Source: Tetraselmis striata
Lineage: Eukaryota; Chlorophyta; Chlorodendrophyceae; Chlorodendrales; Chlorodendraceae
NCBI GenBank assembly: GCA_006384855.1
Contig: VCJN01000184.1
Span: 124,001-188,000 of the forward strand
Direction of reading: 5' to 3'
DNA length: 64,000 nt
Shown here: positions 36,890-46,183 of the stretch, piece by piece
Layout: each line of letters starts with the position of its first letter
Position numbering within the stretch: position 1 is the first letter of the stretch
The notes under the pieces: model-generated
Seen by the model: the letters and a program-made list of their open reading frames with translations, nothing else
What the model was told of the DNA's origin: nothing
Database searches by the model: none
Position numbers and translations under genes: made by a program

Positions 36890-37495
36890 ATGGAAAAATT
36901 CGACAAGCTGACGGGCGTCGCCGCGCCGCTGCCGATCATCAACATCGACACGGACATGATCATCCCCAAGCAGTTCCTCAAGACGATCAAGCGCACCGGG
37001 CTCGGCAGCGCGCTGTTCCACGAGATGCGCACCAATGACGACGGTTCGGAAAACCCGGATTTCGTGCTCAACCAGCCGGCCTACAAGGGCGCCAAGATCC
37101 TGGTCGCGGGCGACAATTTCGGCTGCGGATCGAGCCGCGAGCATGCTCCCTGGGCCCTGCTCGATTTCGGCATCAGATGCGTGATCTCGACGAGCTTTGC
37201 CGACATTTTCTACAACAACTGCTTTAAAAACGGCATCCTGCCGATCGTCGTCACCGAGGACGAGCTGGAAAAGCTGATGGACGACGCCAAGCGCGGCGCC
37301 AATGCGACGCTTTCGGTCGACCTGGAAGCCCAGGAAATCCGCGGACCGGACGGCGGTGTCATCACCTTCGAGATCGACCCGTTCCGCAAGCATTGCATGA
37401 TGAACGGCCTCGACGACATCGGCCTGACCATGGAAAAGGCGCCGGCGATCGACCGCTACGAGCAGGCCACCGCGGAAACGCGCCCCTGGGCCTGA
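36890..37495 (+). CDS. leuD: 3-isopropylmalate dehydratase small subunit
   Basis: The 201-residue subunit, with LeuC, isomerises isopropylmalate in leucine synthesis. The features are [13 protein letters not shown] near the start and the signature [17 protein letters not shown] around residues 75-91. It is complete. No leuC or leuB is adjacent. A strong terminator closes the unit 65 bases downstream. Confidence 0.95.
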   Translation: MEKFDKLTGVAAPLPIINIDTDMIIPKQFLKTIKRTGLGSALFHEMRTNDDGSENPDFVLNQPAYKGAKILVAGDNFGCGSSREHAPWALLDFGIRCVISTSFADIFYNNCFKNGILPIVVTEDELEKLMDDAKRGANATLSVDLEAQEIRGPDGGVITFEIDPFRKHCMMNGLDDIGLTMEKAPAIDRYEQATAETRPWA

Positions 37496-37557
37496 GCTCG
37501 TCGCGCCCGGGGCAACCCGGGCCCGCGGAGGCGGCAACCGCCTCCAACGTCAGATCC

Positions 37558-38073
37558 TCAAACGCCCGGCCCGGTGCCGGGCGTTTTTGCATCCGCCGGC
37601 GGATGCGCGGTCTCCGGCGCCCCGCCAAGGGCTGCGCGCAGCGCCTCGAGATCCGTCTTCAGCGCCTGAAGGTCGAGGCCCGACGCCTTGCAGACCTCGG
37701 CAATTTGCAGCGGCACATCGCGGGCCGGCTGCTTGAGCGCGGTGCCGGCCTGCGTCAACGTCACAAGCACCCGGCGCTCGTCATCGGGATCGCGCCGCCG
37801 CGCCACGAGACCGGCCGCCTCCATCCGCTTCAACAGCGGCGTCAGCGTGCCGGAATCCAGCAACAGACGCTCGCCAAGCCGCTTCACCGAGATCTCGCCC
37901 GTCTCCCACAGAACCATCAGGGCGAGGTATTGCGTATAGGTGAGGCCGAGCGGCGCCAGCACCCGGGCATAGACACGCCCGAGCGCGAGCGTGGTGGAAT
38001 GCAGCGCGAAACACAGCTGTCGCGACAGCAGGAGATTGGCGTCCGGGTCTGGGTCAGCGGGGCTCAGGGGCAT
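37558..38073 (-). CDS. ohrR: Organic hydroperoxide sensor OhrR (MarR family)
   Basis: The 171-residue repressor senses organic peroxides. The reactive cysteine is in R-Q-L-C-F-A-L-H-S near residue 21, in the place typical of OhrR, and a second cysteine in E-V-C-K-A-S-G (about 128) could form the disulfide of the two-Cys (Xanthomonas-type) class. The winged helix has V-K-R-L-G-E-R-L-L-L-D-S-G-T-L-T-P-L-L. It is divergent from ohr, with two inverted repeats between them. The C-terminus ends in a low-complexity tail read through the leuD terminator. Confidence 0.92.
   Translation of the reverse strand: MPLSPADPDPDANLLLSRQLCFALHSTTLALGRVYARVLAPLGLTYTQYLALMVLWETGEISVKRLGERLLLDSGTLTPLLKRMEAAGLVARRRDPDDERRVLVTLTQAGTALKQPARDVPLQIAEVCKASGLDLQALKTDLEALRAALGGAPETAHPPADAKTPGTGPGV
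37561..37588 (+). terminator. leuD: Rho-independent terminator of leuD
   Basis: A 10-bp stem (AACGCCCGGC with GCCGGGCGTT, 5-base loop) ends in five T residues. It overlaps the last codons of the convergent ohrR gene and may serve both directions. Confidence 0.85.
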
Positions 38074-38140
38074 GACAAGTTGCTCTTCTTCGGAGTCTGT
38101 GGCTGTTCAATCGGGCAGGTCGCCCCATCTGTCAAGCTTT

Positions 38141-38170
38141 GCAAAATTAAATTGCACACAATTTGATTGT
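38141..38170. promoter_or_regulatory. Candidate OhrR operators between ohrR and ohr
   Basis: Two AT-rich inverted repeats lie next to each other: GCAA-N7-TTGC at 38141-38155 and ACAAT-TTG-ATTGT at 38158-38170. OhrR proteins bind related AT-rich dyads at this position. Confidence 0.6.
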
Positions 38171-38216
38171 CCGCTATTAAATCCCATTCGCGACATATCG
38201 CAAGGGAGTTTCAACA

Positions 38217-38639
38217 ATGAGCGTTCTCTACACAGCACATGCGCAGGCCTCCGGCGGCCGCACCGGCACCGCGCACAGCGACGATGGCCGGCTCGAGGTC
38301 ACCCTGTCCACGCCGAAGGAACTCGGCGGCGACGGCGGCAAGGGCACCAATCCCGAACAGCTCTTTGCCGCCGGCTATTCGGCCTGCTTTCTGGGCGCGA
38401 TGAAATTCGTTGCGGGTCAGGAAAAGGTAAAGCTGCCCGAGGACCTCTCTGTTGCCGCCGACGTCGGCATCGGCCCGCGCGAGGATGGCGGCGGCTTCGG
38501 GATCGAGGTCGCGCTGACGATCACCGCACCGGGCATGGACAAGGCTCAGGCACAGACGATCGTCGACAAGGCACATGTGGTGTGCCCCTATTCGCACGCA
38601 ACGCGGGGCAACATTCCGGTGACGCTTACCGTCGCCTGA
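38217..38639 (+). CDS. ohr: Organic hydroperoxide resistance protein
   Basis: This 140-residue OsmC/Ohr-family thiol peroxidase reduces organic hydroperoxides, using lipoylated proteins in known cases. The peroxidatic cysteine is in G-Y-S-A-C-F-L-G-A near residue 61 and the resolving cysteine in [11 protein letters not shown] near 123. N-P-E-Q-L-F-A-A-G precedes the first. An AAGGGAG box lies upstream of the ATG. It is regulated by the divergent ohrR. Confidence 0.95.
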   Translation: MSVLYTAHAQASGGRTGTAHSDDGRLEVTLSTPKELGGDGGKGTNPEQLFAAGYSACFLGAMKFVAGQEKVKLPEDLSVAADVGIGPREDGGGFGIEVALTITAPGMDKAQAQTIVDKAHVVCPYSHATRGNIPVTLTVA

Positions 38640-38647
38640 GCGAAGAC

Positions 38648-39172
38648 CTACTGCTGATCGTCGTCGCGCGCCTGGGCCGCGCGGCGGCGCTCGGCGCGAA
38701 ACTCGGTGTTTTCGCGCTCGATCTGCTCCAGCACCGCACCGACCCGGGACAAGGCGCCGGACGTTGCCACGAAAGCATTCGCCCGCGCCTCGAACAGACG
38801 GCGCGCGATGTCGGGAAATTCCTGCAGCATGCGCTTGAACAGCGCGCGGCGAATGCGGATCACCTCGGTCGCCCCATTCGCCACCGCCCGTGCCGGACGC
38901 CGCGTTTCCACGAGAAGCGCCGTTTCACCAAGCAGGCTTCCGGGACCGAAGGTGTCGAGCACGTCGTCGGAGCCACCCTCGCCTTCGAGCGAGACAGACC
39001 CCGTAGCAATGACCAGACCGCCGTCGGCCCGCTCTCCGGAAATAAACAGGACCTCGCCATCGCGGTAACTCACGTTTTCCGCCGAAAACGCGAGCAGACG
39101 CAACTGCTCGTCCGGAAATTCGGAGAGCAGCGGCACCTGACGCAAAAGGTCCATATCCCGGGCGAGACTCAT
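38648..39172 (-). CDS. Cyclic nucleotide-binding domain protein without a DNA-binding domain
   Basis: The 174-residue product has a CNMP-type beta-barrel over residues 1-130 (R-D-G-E-V-L-F-I-S-G-E, then F-G-P-G-S-L-L-G-E-T-A-L-L-V as the phosphate-binding cassette and R-R-P-A-R-A). Instead of the Crp helix-turn-helix it ends in a charged, probably coiled-coil tail (L-E-Q-I-E-R-E-N-T-E-F-R). Whether it binds cAMP is unknown. It is convergent with ohr and about 100 bases downstream of the response regulator gene on the same strand. Confidence 0.85.
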   Translation of the reverse strand: MSLARDMDLLRQVPLLSEFPDEQLRLLAFSAENVSYRDGEVLFISGERADGGLVIATGSVSLEGEGGSDDVLDTFGPGSLLGETALLVETRRPARAVANGATEVIRIRRALFKRMLQEFPDIARRLFEARANAFVATSGALSRVGAVLEQIERENTEFRAERRRAAQARDDDQQ

Positions 39173-39273
39173 GCCAAGAGAATTACGCTGAAGGCTGCGG
39201 CCTGCACAAGGGCCGAATGTCGCTCGCCCGCCGCGTGCGCCAGCTCCTCACCATGGAAACCGCGCGGAGCCTC

Positions 39274-39957
39274 TTACGGCACCAGCTTGTAGCCGCCCGC
39301 TTCGGTCACCAGAAGTTCCGCATTGGAAGGATCACGCTCGACCTTCTGGCGGAGCCGGTAGATATGGGTTTCCAGCGTATGGGTGGTGACGCCCGAATTG
39401 TATCCCCAGACCTGGGTCAGCAGCACATCGCGGGTGACCGGCTTTTCGCCGGCACGGTAGAGAAACTTCAGGATCGAGGTTTCTTTCTCCGTCAGCCGGA
39501 TCTTGCCGCCGGATTCGTCGGTCATCAGCTTTTGCGCCGGGCGGAAGGAAAAGCGGCCGATGGCGAAAACCGCGTCCTCGCTCTGCTCGTGCTGGCGCAG
39601 ATGGGCGCGCACCCGCGCGAGCAGCACGGCGAACTTGAACGGCTTGGCGACATAATCGTTCGCGCCGGCTTCAAGCCCCAGGATCGTGTCGGAATCGGTG
39701 TCATGGCCGGTCAGCATGATGATCGGCGCCTTGAACCCCTTCTTGCGCAGGAGTTTCACCGCCTCGCGCCCGTCAATATCGGGCAGGCCGACATCCATCA
39801 GCAGCAGGTCGACATGCGCCCCTTCCGCGGCCGCAATCCCCTTGGCCGCCGTTTCCGCCTCGAGCGTTTCGAACTCTTCATATAGCGAGAGCTGTTCGAC
39901 CAGGGCCTCGCGCAGATCATTGTCGTCGTCGACAATCAGGATCTTGCGTGCGCTCAT
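39274..39957 (-). CDS. OmpR/PhoB-family response regulator
   Basis: The 227-residue protein has a receiver domain (acidic D-D-D at 9-11, phospho-acceptor D in L-L-L-M-D-V-G-L-P near residue 55, K in V-A-K-P-F-K near 105) and a C-terminal winged-helix domain with V-W-G-Y-N-S-G-V-T-T-H-T-L-E-T-H-I-Y-R-L-R. It should bind DNA when phosphorylated. No sensor kinase gene is adjacent, so it is an orphan here. The start at 39957 is at the canonical M-S-A-R-K-I-L-I-V-D. I recognise the type from Rhizobiales genomes but not a firm gene name. Confidence 0.9.
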   Translation of the reverse strand: MSARKILIVDDDNDLREALVEQLSLYEEFETLEAETAAKGIAAAEGAHVDLLLMDVGLPDIDGREAVKLLRKKGFKAPIIMLTGHDTDSDTILGLEAGANDYVAKPFKFAVLLARVRAHLRQHEQSEDAVFAIGRFSFRPAQKLMTDESGGKIRLTEKETSILKFLYRAGEKPVTRDVLLTQVWGYNSGVTTHTLETHIYRLRQKVERDPSNAELLVTEAGGYKLVP

Positions 39958-40152
39958 GGGCTGTCCTTCCGTCACAGGGTCTTGCGAAATCAAACCAATC
40001 TTCATTCACTTAAGCAAGTCCGCGCGATTTCGCGAGCCGCGATCGATCAAAAAGGGCGGCGTGGCCAACACATTTGGATCACGCCGGTTTGACCGGCAGG
40101 TGATGACGGGTCCACAAAGAGCGTCGAGACAACCAGCAAGCGGGCCCCGAAC

Positions 40153-40692
40153 GTGTCGTCTTCCCCTCCTCCCCGCCACCGCGACCTGACCGTACAACGC
40201 CTGTCCGCCGAAGCGACGCGCGGACGCCTCGTCTCGGGATCGCTCGACGTGCCATGTGCCCTTGGACGCGGCGGCATCACCCGCGACAAGCGCGAGGGCG
40301 ACGGCGCCACGCCGGCCGGCCGGTTCGAGATGCTGAGCGTCTACTACCGGCCGGACCGGGTGCAGCGCCCCCGCACCCGGCTCCCGGTCACGCCCCTTCG
40401 CCCCTGGATGGGCTGGTGCGACGACCCCGGTCATCCGCGCTACAACCGCCTCGTCCGGCGGCCTTTCGCCGCCTCGCATGAGGCGATGTGGCGCGACGAC
40501 CCGCTCTACAACATCGTCGTGGTGCTCGACTGCAACCTCCGCCCGGCCGTTCCCGGACGCGGCAGCGCGATCTTCTTCCACCTGGCGCGCCCCGGCTACA
40601 CGCCGACGGAAGGCTGCGTCGCCGTCAAGGAACGGGACATGCGCCTCTTGCTCGCAGGCTGTGGACCGGGATCGGCGATTTGCATCGATTGA
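40153..40692 (+). CDS. L,D-transpeptidase family protein (YkuD domain)
   Basis: The 179-residue product carries a YkuD-like catalytic region: G-G-I-T-R-D-K-R-E-G-D-G-A-T-P-A-G-R-F near residue 40, H-L-A-R-P-G-Y with the conserved His and T-P-T-E-G-C-V-A-V with the active cysteine near residue 156. Such enzymes cross-link peptidoglycan or attach proteins to it. I see no signal peptide or anchor with the GTG start at 40153, so export is unclear; many short members in alphaproteobacteria are similar. Pirin follows in the same direction. Confidence 0.82.
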   Translation: MSSSPPPRHRDLTVQRLSAEATRGRLVSGSLDVPCALGRGGITRDKREGDGATPAGRFEMLSVYYRPDRVQRPRTRLPVTPLRPWMGWCDDPGHPRYNRLVRRPFAASHEAMWRDDPLYNIVVVLDCNLRPAVPGRGSAIFFHLARPGYTPTEGCVAVKERDMRLLLAGCGPGSAICID

Positions 40693-40823
40693 TGCGGCAG
40701 GCATGAACGGTGCGTCCAAAGGTTCGCCACTGGTTCCCCCGCCGTGAACGCCTATGTCTCGGTGAGGAAAAGACGTGCCGCGTTTACGCTTTACGCGCCC
40801 GCGGCCGAAGGAAAGGGACACCC

Positions 40824-41741
40824 ATGTCGGTCAGACCCGTCACCCATGTTTCCGCCGCCCAGCCGACGCTGGAAGGCGCCGGCGTCAAGCTGCACCGGGC
40901 CTTCGGTTTCGGCGAGCCCACGGCGCATGACCCCTTCCTGCTGTTCGACGACTTCCGCAACGAACGCCCGCAGGACTATCAGGCCGGCTTTCCCTGGCAC
41001 CCGCACCGCGGGATCGAGACGATCACCTATGTGCTGGCGGGCACCGTCGATCACGGCGACAGCCTCGGCAACCGGGGAACGCTTGGCGCGGGCGACATCC
41101 AGTGGATGACCGCCGGCAGCGGCATCATGCATCAGGAAATGCCGCATGGCGACGCGCGCGGACGCATGCACGGCTTCCAGCTCTGGGCGAACCTGCCGTC
41201 GGCGCTGAAGATGACCTCGCCGCGCTATCAGGACGTGCCCTCCAGCGAGATCGCCGAAATCATCGACGACGACGGCACAATCGTTCGGGTGATCTGCGGC
41301 GAGTTCTGGGGCAGGCGCGGCCCGGTCGACGGCATCGCCGCCGATCCCTGCTATCTAGATATCTCGGTTCCCGCCGGACGCACGAAACGCTTTCCGGTCG
41401 ATACCTACCGGCAGGCCTTTGCCTATATCTTCGAAGGCTCGGGCACGTTCCGCGACGCCTCCGCGCCCTCAGGCATCCTGCTGGAGAAGGAAGTCGACGG
41501 CCGCGAGATCCATGTCCGCGACGAAAGCGGCGACCGCACGCTGGTGCGCTTCGGCACGGGCGACGAGGTGACGGTGACGGCCGGCGAACAGGGCATCCGC
41601 TTCCTGCTCGTCTCGGGCGCGCCGATCCGCGAGCCGGTCGCCTGGCAGGGGCCGATCGTCATGAACACCCGGCAGGAACTGATCGAGGCGGTCAACGACC
41701 TGAAACGCGGCACCTTCATCCGCGAGGAAGCCCGGCGCTGA
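40824..41741 (+). CDS. Pirin-family protein
   Basis: The 305-residue bicupin has the pirin signature F-P-W-H-P-H-R-G-I-E-T-I-T-Y with two metal-binding histidines (about residues 57-60), D-I-Q-W-M-T-A-G-S-G-I-M-H-Q-E with a third His and Glu, and a C-terminal pirin_C domain around residues 180-290. Roles range from quercetinase activity to redox-linked regulation and cannot be told apart from sequence. A GAAAGGG ribosome site precedes the ATG. A terminator follows. Confidence 0.93.
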   Translation: MSVRPVTHVSAAQPTLEGAGVKLHRAFGFGEPTAHDPFLLFDDFRNERPQDYQAGFPWHPHRGIETITYVLAGTVDHGDSLGNRGTLGAGDIQWMTAGSGIMHQEMPHGDARGRMHGFQLWANLPSALKMTSPRYQDVPSSEIAEIIDDDGTIVRVICGEFWGRRGPVDGIAADPCYLDISVPAGRTKRFPVDTYRQAFAYIFEGSGTFRDASAPSGILLEKEVDGREIHVRDESGDRTLVRFGTGDEVTVTAGEQGIRFLLVSGAPIREPVAWQGPIVMNTRQELIEAVNDLKRGTFIREEARR

Positions 41742-41771
41742 GCCGAGCGGGTCGACCTGCAACACGGCGAG

Positions 41772-41804
41772 AGCGCGCGCGGCACTGGAACCGCGCGCGC
41801 TTTT
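41772..41804 (+). terminator. Rho-independent terminator after pirin
   Basis: An 11-bp stem (AGCGCGCGCGG with CCGCGCGCGCT, 8-base loop) followed by four T residues lies 30 bases after the pirin stop. Confidence 0.75.
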
Positions 41805-41880
41805 CCGCCATATAGGCGCTGTATACGGTTTCGCGGACACATTCGGCGCGTGAGGCGCGCCACGACAGGCATCTTCGACG

Positions 41881-42789
41881 ATGAACGCGCGCAGCATACC
41901 CTTTTTGAAGATGAACGGGCTCGGCAATGATTTTGTTGTCTGGGACGCCCGCGACGAACCCCTGCGCCTGCCGGTCGAGACGATCCGGACAATCGGCGAC
42001 CGCGCGACCGGCATCGGCTTCGACCAGATGATCACCGTCGAGACGAGCCCCGCCGGGGCGGACGCCTTCATGCGCATCCACAATCGCGACGGCAGCGAGG
42101 TCGACGCCTGCGGCAACGCCACGCGCTGCGTCGGACGGCTGCTGATGGAAGAGAGCGGCCGCGACAGCGCGACCATCGAAACCAAAGCCGGCCTTCTGAT
42201 CGCCACCGCGACCGACGATCCGACACGGGTCAGCGTCGACATGGGCGTTCCGAAGTTCGCCTGGAACGAGATCCCTCTGGCGGAGGAATTCCACGACACC
42301 CGCGCCATCGAGCTTCAGGTCGGACCGATCGACGCGCCCGTGCTGCACACGCCGAGCGTGGTCAACGTCGGCAATCCGCATGCCGTGTTCTGGGTCGCGG
42401 ACCTCGATGCATACGATCTGGAAGGCGTCGGGCCGCTGCTGGAAAACCACCCGATCTTTCCCGAGCGCGCCAATGTTTCGCTCGCCCATGTGCTGTCGGA
42501 CGACGCAATCGAGATCCGCGTCTGGGAACGCGGCGTCGGTCTCACGCAGGCTTGCGGCACCGCCGCCTGCGCTGTCGCAGTTGCCGCCGCACGCGACCGG
42601 CGCACCGGCCGCAGCGTCACGGTGCATCTGCCGGGCGGACCGCTTTATATCGAATGGCGCGCAAGCGACGACCACATCATCATGACCGGCGCGACTGAAA
42701 TCGAATATGAAGGCGCCCTCGAGATGTCCGACCTGAGCCACCGCAGGACCGCGCCCGGCGACCGCCCGCACCTGGAGGTGGTGTCGTGA
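41881..42789 (+). CDS. dapF: Diaminopimelate epimerase
   Basis: The 302-residue enzyme converts LL- to meso-diaminopimelate for lysine and peptidoglycan. Both catalytic cysteines are seen: D-A-C-G-N-A-T-R near residue 77 and T-Q-A-C-G-T-A-A near 222, with K-M-N-G-L-G-N-D-F near the start and G-N-P-H-A-V in the middle. It heads a four-gene operon (dapF-mtaB-ftsY-yciB) typical of Rhizobiales, and its stop overlaps the mtaB start by four bases. Confidence 0.95.
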   Translation: MNARSIPFLKMNGLGNDFVVWDARDEPLRLPVETIRTIGDRATGIGFDQMITVETSPAGADAFMRIHNRDGSEVDACGNATRCVGRLLMEESGRDSATIETKAGLLIATATDDPTRVSVDMGVPKFAWNEIPLAEEFHDTRAIELQVGPIDAPVLHTPSVVNVGNPHAVFWVADLDAYDLEGVGPLLENHPIFPERANVSLAHVLSDDAIEIRVWERGVGLTQACGTAACAVAVAAARDRRTGRSVTVHLPGGPLYIEWRASDDHIIMTGATEIEYEGALEMSDLSHRRTAPGDRPHLEVVS

Positions 42790-44072
42790 GCGTCGATGTC
42801 GTGACTTTCGGCTGCCGGCTCAATTCCTACGAGTCGGAGGTGATGAAGCGCGAGGCGGAGGCCGCCGGCCTCTCCGACGCGATCCTGATCAACACCTGCG
42901 CGGTGACGGCGGAAGCCGTGCGCCAGGCGCGCCAGTCGATCCGCAAGGCCCGGCGGGAAAACCCCAATGCGCGGATCATCGTCACCGGCTGCGCCGCGCA
43001 GACGGAAACCGAGACATTCTCCGCCATGGAGGAGGTCGATCTCGTGCTGGGCAATTCCGAAAAGCTGGAGCGCGCCTCTTACGGGCGCGTCGCGCAATTC
43101 GGCATCGACGACAGCGAGAAGGTCCGCGTCAACGACATCATGAGCGTGCGCGAGACCGCCTCGCATCTGATCGACGGGCTGGAAGGGCGCGCCCGCGCCT
43201 TCGTCCAGGTCCAGAACGGCTGCGACCACCGCTGCACCTTCTGCATCATCCCCTTCGGGCGCGGCAACTCGCGCTCCGTGCCGATGGGCGCGGTGGTCGA
43301 CCAGATCGACCGCCTCGTCGACAACGGCCATCGCGAGATCGTGCTGACCGGCGTCGACATCACCAGCTACGGCGGCGATCTTCCCGGCACGCCGACGCTG
43401 GGGGACTTGTCGCAGAAGATCCTGAAGCATGTCCCCGGTCTCGACCGGCTGCGGCTGTCGTCCATCGATTCCATCGAGGCCGACCCGGCGCTGATGGAGC
43501 TGATCGCGCACGAGCCGCGGCTGATGCCGCATCTGCACCTGTCGCTGCAGTCGGGCGACGACATGATCCTCAAGCGCATGAAGCGGCGGCACCTGCGCGC
43601 CGACACCATCCGCTTCTGCCAGGAGGTGCGCGCGGCCCGGCCCGACGTCGTCTTCGGCGCCGACATCATCGCCGGGTTCCCGACCGAAACCGAGGCGATG
43701 TTCGAAAACACGCTCGCCATCGTCGACGACTGCGGACTGACGCATCTGCACGTGTTTCCCTTTTCCGCCCGCCCCGGCACGCCGGCGGCGCGCATGCCGC
43801 AGCTCGACCGCGCCGTCGTCAAGGAGCGCGCCGCCAGGCTGCGCCAGAAGGGCGAGGCGGCGCTCACCGCCCATCTTGAGGACGAGATTGGCAAGACCCG
43901 CGAAATCCTCGTGGAACGAGAGGGCCTTGGCCGCAGCGCGCAGTTCACCCAGGTCGAGTTCCAGCAGACGGACGTGCCGGACGTGCAGGCCGGCGACCTT
44001 GTAACCTTGCGCATCAGCGGGCATACCGGGCGTCACCTTCTTGCGACCCCACTCGACACACAGGCAGCCTGA
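42786..44072 (+). CDS. mtaB: tRNA (N6-threonylcarbamoyl-A37)-methylthiotransferase
   Basis: The 428-residue radical-SAM enzyme converts t6A37 to ms2t6A37 in ANN-decoding tRNAs. The N-terminal methylthiotransferase domain has cysteines in F-G-C-R-L-N-S-Y, N-T-C-A-V-T and G-C-A-A-Q; the radical-SAM motif C-D-H-R-C-T-F-C is near residues 147-154; a G-A-D-I-I-A-G-F-P-T-E-T region follows. The GTG start overlaps dapF (GTGA). ftsY starts four bases after its stop. Confidence 0.94.
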   Translation: MSVDVVTFGCRLNSYESEVMKREAEAAGLSDAILINTCAVTAEAVRQARQSIRKARRENPNARIIVTGCAAQTETETFSAMEEVDLVLGNSEKLERASYGRVAQFGIDDSEKVRVNDIMSVRETASHLIDGLEGRARAFVQVQNGCDHRCTFCIIPFGRGNSRSVPMGAVVDQIDRLVDNGHREIVLTGVDITSYGGDLPGTPTLGDLSQKILKHVPGLDRLRLSSIDSIEADPALMELIAHEPRLMPHLHLSLQSGDDMILKRMKRRHLRADTIRFCQEVRAARPDVVFGADIIAGFPTETEAMFENTLAIVDDCGLTHLHVFPFSARPGTPAARMPQLDRAVVKERAARLRQKGEAALTAHLEDEIGKTREILVEREGLGRSAQFTQVEFQQTDVPDVQAGDLVTLRISGHTGRHLLATPLDTQAA

Positions 44073-44076
44073 TCGC

Positions 44077-45273
44077 ATGAGCGAAGCAAAACGCGGCCTC
44101 TTCGGACGCCTGTTCGGCGCCAAAACCACGGATTCGCCACCGACCGAACCAGACGACGCAACGGCAGCGCCCGAGGCGACGCCTGCGGACACCCCTCTCA
44201 ACGAGGCCCCTGCGCCGGCAACGACGCCGGAGCCCGGGCCAGAGCCGGAAACGGCCGAGGCCGAAGCCCCGGCAGACGACACCGCTGCGGCACCGGTCCC
44301 CGACATTGCCCCGCCCGCGACGGCGCTGGTCGAAGCCGCCCCGGCGGAAAAGCCGAAGTCCTGGCTGGCGCGGCTGAAGGCCGGCCTGTCGCGCTCATCC
44401 TCCTCTCTGACCGGCGGCATCACCGCGCTTTTCACCAAGCGCAAGCTCGACGCCGCCACCCTGGAGGAGCTGGAAGACCTGCTGATCCAGGCCGACCTCG
44501 GCGTCGACACGGCGATGGCCATCACCGAGCGCATCGGCGACGGGCGTTTCGACAAGGAGGTCAGCGCCGAAGAGGTCCGCCGGATCCTCGCCGAGGAAGT
44601 CGCCAAGGTTCTGGACCCGGTCGCAACGCCGCTGACGATTGACGCCAGCCATGCGCCGCATGTCATCTTGGTGGTCGGCGTCAACGGCACCGGCAAGACG
44701 ACGACCATCGGCAAGCTTGCCGCGAAGCTCCGGGCCGAGGGCAAATCCGTGATGCTCGCCGCCGGCGACACCTTCCGCGCCGCCGCCGTCGAGCAGCTCA
44801 AGATCTGGGGCGAGCGCACCGGCGCGCCGGTCGTCGCCCGCGATACGGGGGCGGATGCCGCCGGTCTGGTCTTCGACGCGATGCGCGAAGCCCGCGCGGC
44901 CGCCTGCGACGTGCTGCTGATCGACACGGCCGGACGCCTGCAGAACCGCGCGGAACTGATGGCGGAGCTGGAAAAGGTCGTCCGCGTCATCCGCAAGCAC
45001 GATCCGTCGGCGCCGCACAGCGTGCTTTTGACGCTGGATGCGACAACCGGCCAGAATGCGATGAGCCAGGTCGAGATCTTCGGCCGGACGGCCGGGGTGA
45101 CCGGTCTGGTGATGACCAAGCTCGACGGCACCGCGCGCGGCGGCATCCTTGTCGCCATCGCCGCCAAGCACAAGCTGCCGGTGCATTTCATCGGCGTTGG
45201 CGAGGGCGTCGACGATCTGGAAGCCTTCCGCGCACAGGATTTCGCCGCAGCAATCGCCGGACAGGAGATCTGA
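44077..45273 (+). CDS. ftsY: Signal recognition particle receptor FtsY
   Basis: The 398-residue SRP-GTPase targets ribosomes to the membrane. The first 90 residues are an acidic, Pro/Ala-rich extension after a basic, amphipathic M-S-E-A-K-R-G-L-F-G-R-L-F start; the N domain follows; the G domain has G-V-N-G-T-G-K-T-T-T near residue 207, D-T-A-G-R, T-K-L-D-G and the closing G-V-G-E-G-V-D-D-L. It is complete and lies between mtaB and yciB in one operon. Confidence 0.96.
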   Translation: MSEAKRGLFGRLFGAKTTDSPPTEPDDATAAPEATPADTPLNEAPAPATTPEPGPEPETAEAEAPADDTAAAPVPDIAPPATALVEAAPAEKPKSWLARLKAGLSRSSSSLTGGITALFTKRKLDAATLEELEDLLIQADLGVDTAMAITERIGDGRFDKEVSAEEVRRILAEEVAKVLDPVATPLTIDASHAPHVILVVGVNGTGKTTTIGKLAAKLRAEGKSVMLAAGDTFRAAAVEQLKIWGERTGAPVVARDTGADAAGLVFDAMREARAAACDVLLIDTAGRLQNRAELMAELEKVVRVIRKHDPSAPHSVLLTLDATTGQNAMSQVEIFGRTAGVTGLVMTKLDGTARGGILVAIAAKHKLPVHFIGVGEGVDDLEAFRAQDFAAAIAGQEI

Positions 45274-45279
45274 CAAGGC

Positions 45280-45918
45280 ATGGAATTCGAACATCAGCCC
45301 AATGCTTCAGACCGCAAGGAACTGGCGCCCCTGCTCAAGCTTGCTCTCGAGCTCGGCCCGCTGGTGCTGTTCTTTTTCGCCAACGCGCGTGGCGAAACGA
45401 TTATCGAAGCGTTCCCGGTGCTGGCGTCGCTCGGCGATCCGATTTTCCTGGCAACCGCCGTCTTCATGGTGGCGATCACGATTTCCCTTGCCGTGTCCTA
45501 CGCGCTGACGCGCCGCCTTCCGGTGATGCCGGTCGTCTCGGGGGTGGTGGTTCTGGTCTTCGGCGCCCTGACGCTGTGGCTGCACGACGAGCTCTTCATC
45601 AAGCTCAAGCCGACCATCGTCAACGCGCTGTTCGGCACCATCCTGCTCGGCGGCCTCATCTTCGGCCGCTCGCTGCTCGGCTATGTTTTCGACAGCGTGT
45701 TCAAGATGGACGACGCTGGCTGGCGCAAGCTTACGTTCCGCTGGGGCGTGTTCTTCTTTTTCCTGGCAGCGCTCAACGAAGTCGTCTGGCGCAGCTTCTC
45801 GACCGATTTCTGGGTGTCGTTCAAGGTCTTCGGCGTCATGCCGATCACCATCGCCTTCACCCTGGCGCAGCTGCCGATGATCAACCGGCACACGCTGGAA
45901 GACGACGCCGACGCGTGA
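45280..45918 (+). CDS. yciB: Inner-membrane septation protein YciB (IspZ)
   Basis: This 212-residue protein has five or six transmembrane helices, with [13 protein letters not shown] near the start and the family motif [19 protein letters not shown] (about residues 88-106). Loss of relatives affects septation and envelope synthesis. It starts seven bases after ftsY and ends the operon. The alternative name ispZ refers to the same family. Confidence 0.93.
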   Translation: MEFEHQPNASDRKELAPLLKLALELGPLVLFFFANARGETIIEAFPVLASLGDPIFLATAVFMVAITISLAVSYALTRRLPVMPVVSGVVVLVFGALTLWLHDELFIKLKPTIVNALFGTILLGGLIFGRSLLGYVFDSVFKMDDAGWRKLTFRWGVFFFFLAALNEVVWRSFSTDFWVSFKVFGVMPITIAFTLAQLPMINRHTLEDDADA

Positions 45919-45949
45919 GCCGCGCCGGCCGTCTCAGGTCCGCGAACCG

Positions 45950-46156
45950 TCAGTAGTCCGACAGCTTCATATCGGGCGAATAGGTCATGCCGCCGACATC
46001 CTTGGTCACCGCCTGCCCGCAGACCACGATGCCCTTGCCCGCGTCATAGGTCATGCTCGGCGGACCGTGCAGGTCCCATCCGCTGTTGAGCGCGGCGGTC
46101 ACCCGGTGGCAGAAGGCGCTTTCGTCGGGGCCGGTGAGGTAGCGATAGAGTTTCAT
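45950..46156 (-). CDS. DUF1737 small protein
   Basis: The 68-residue protein begins M-K-L-Y-R-Y-L-T-G-P-D-E-S-A-F-C-H-R-V and contains a G-W-D-L-H-G-P-P segment, the pattern I recognise as DUF1737. It is small, soluble and of unknown function. It lies 27 bases downstream of the CitE-like gene on the same strand and is probably in the same transcript. Confidence 0.78.
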   Translation of the reverse strand: MKLYRYLTGPDESAFCHRVTAALNSGWDLHGPPSMTYDAGKGIVVCGQAVTKDVGGMTYSPDMKLSDY

Positions 46157-46183
46157 GTCAAAATCCCGTTTTGGTTGAAGCTG

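Noticed and set aside
42645-45281. An 878-codon open frame on the minus strand
   Set aside because: It runs across dapF, mtaB and ftsY, all of which are clearly coded on the plus strand. Its product is low-complexity Ser/Arg-rich.
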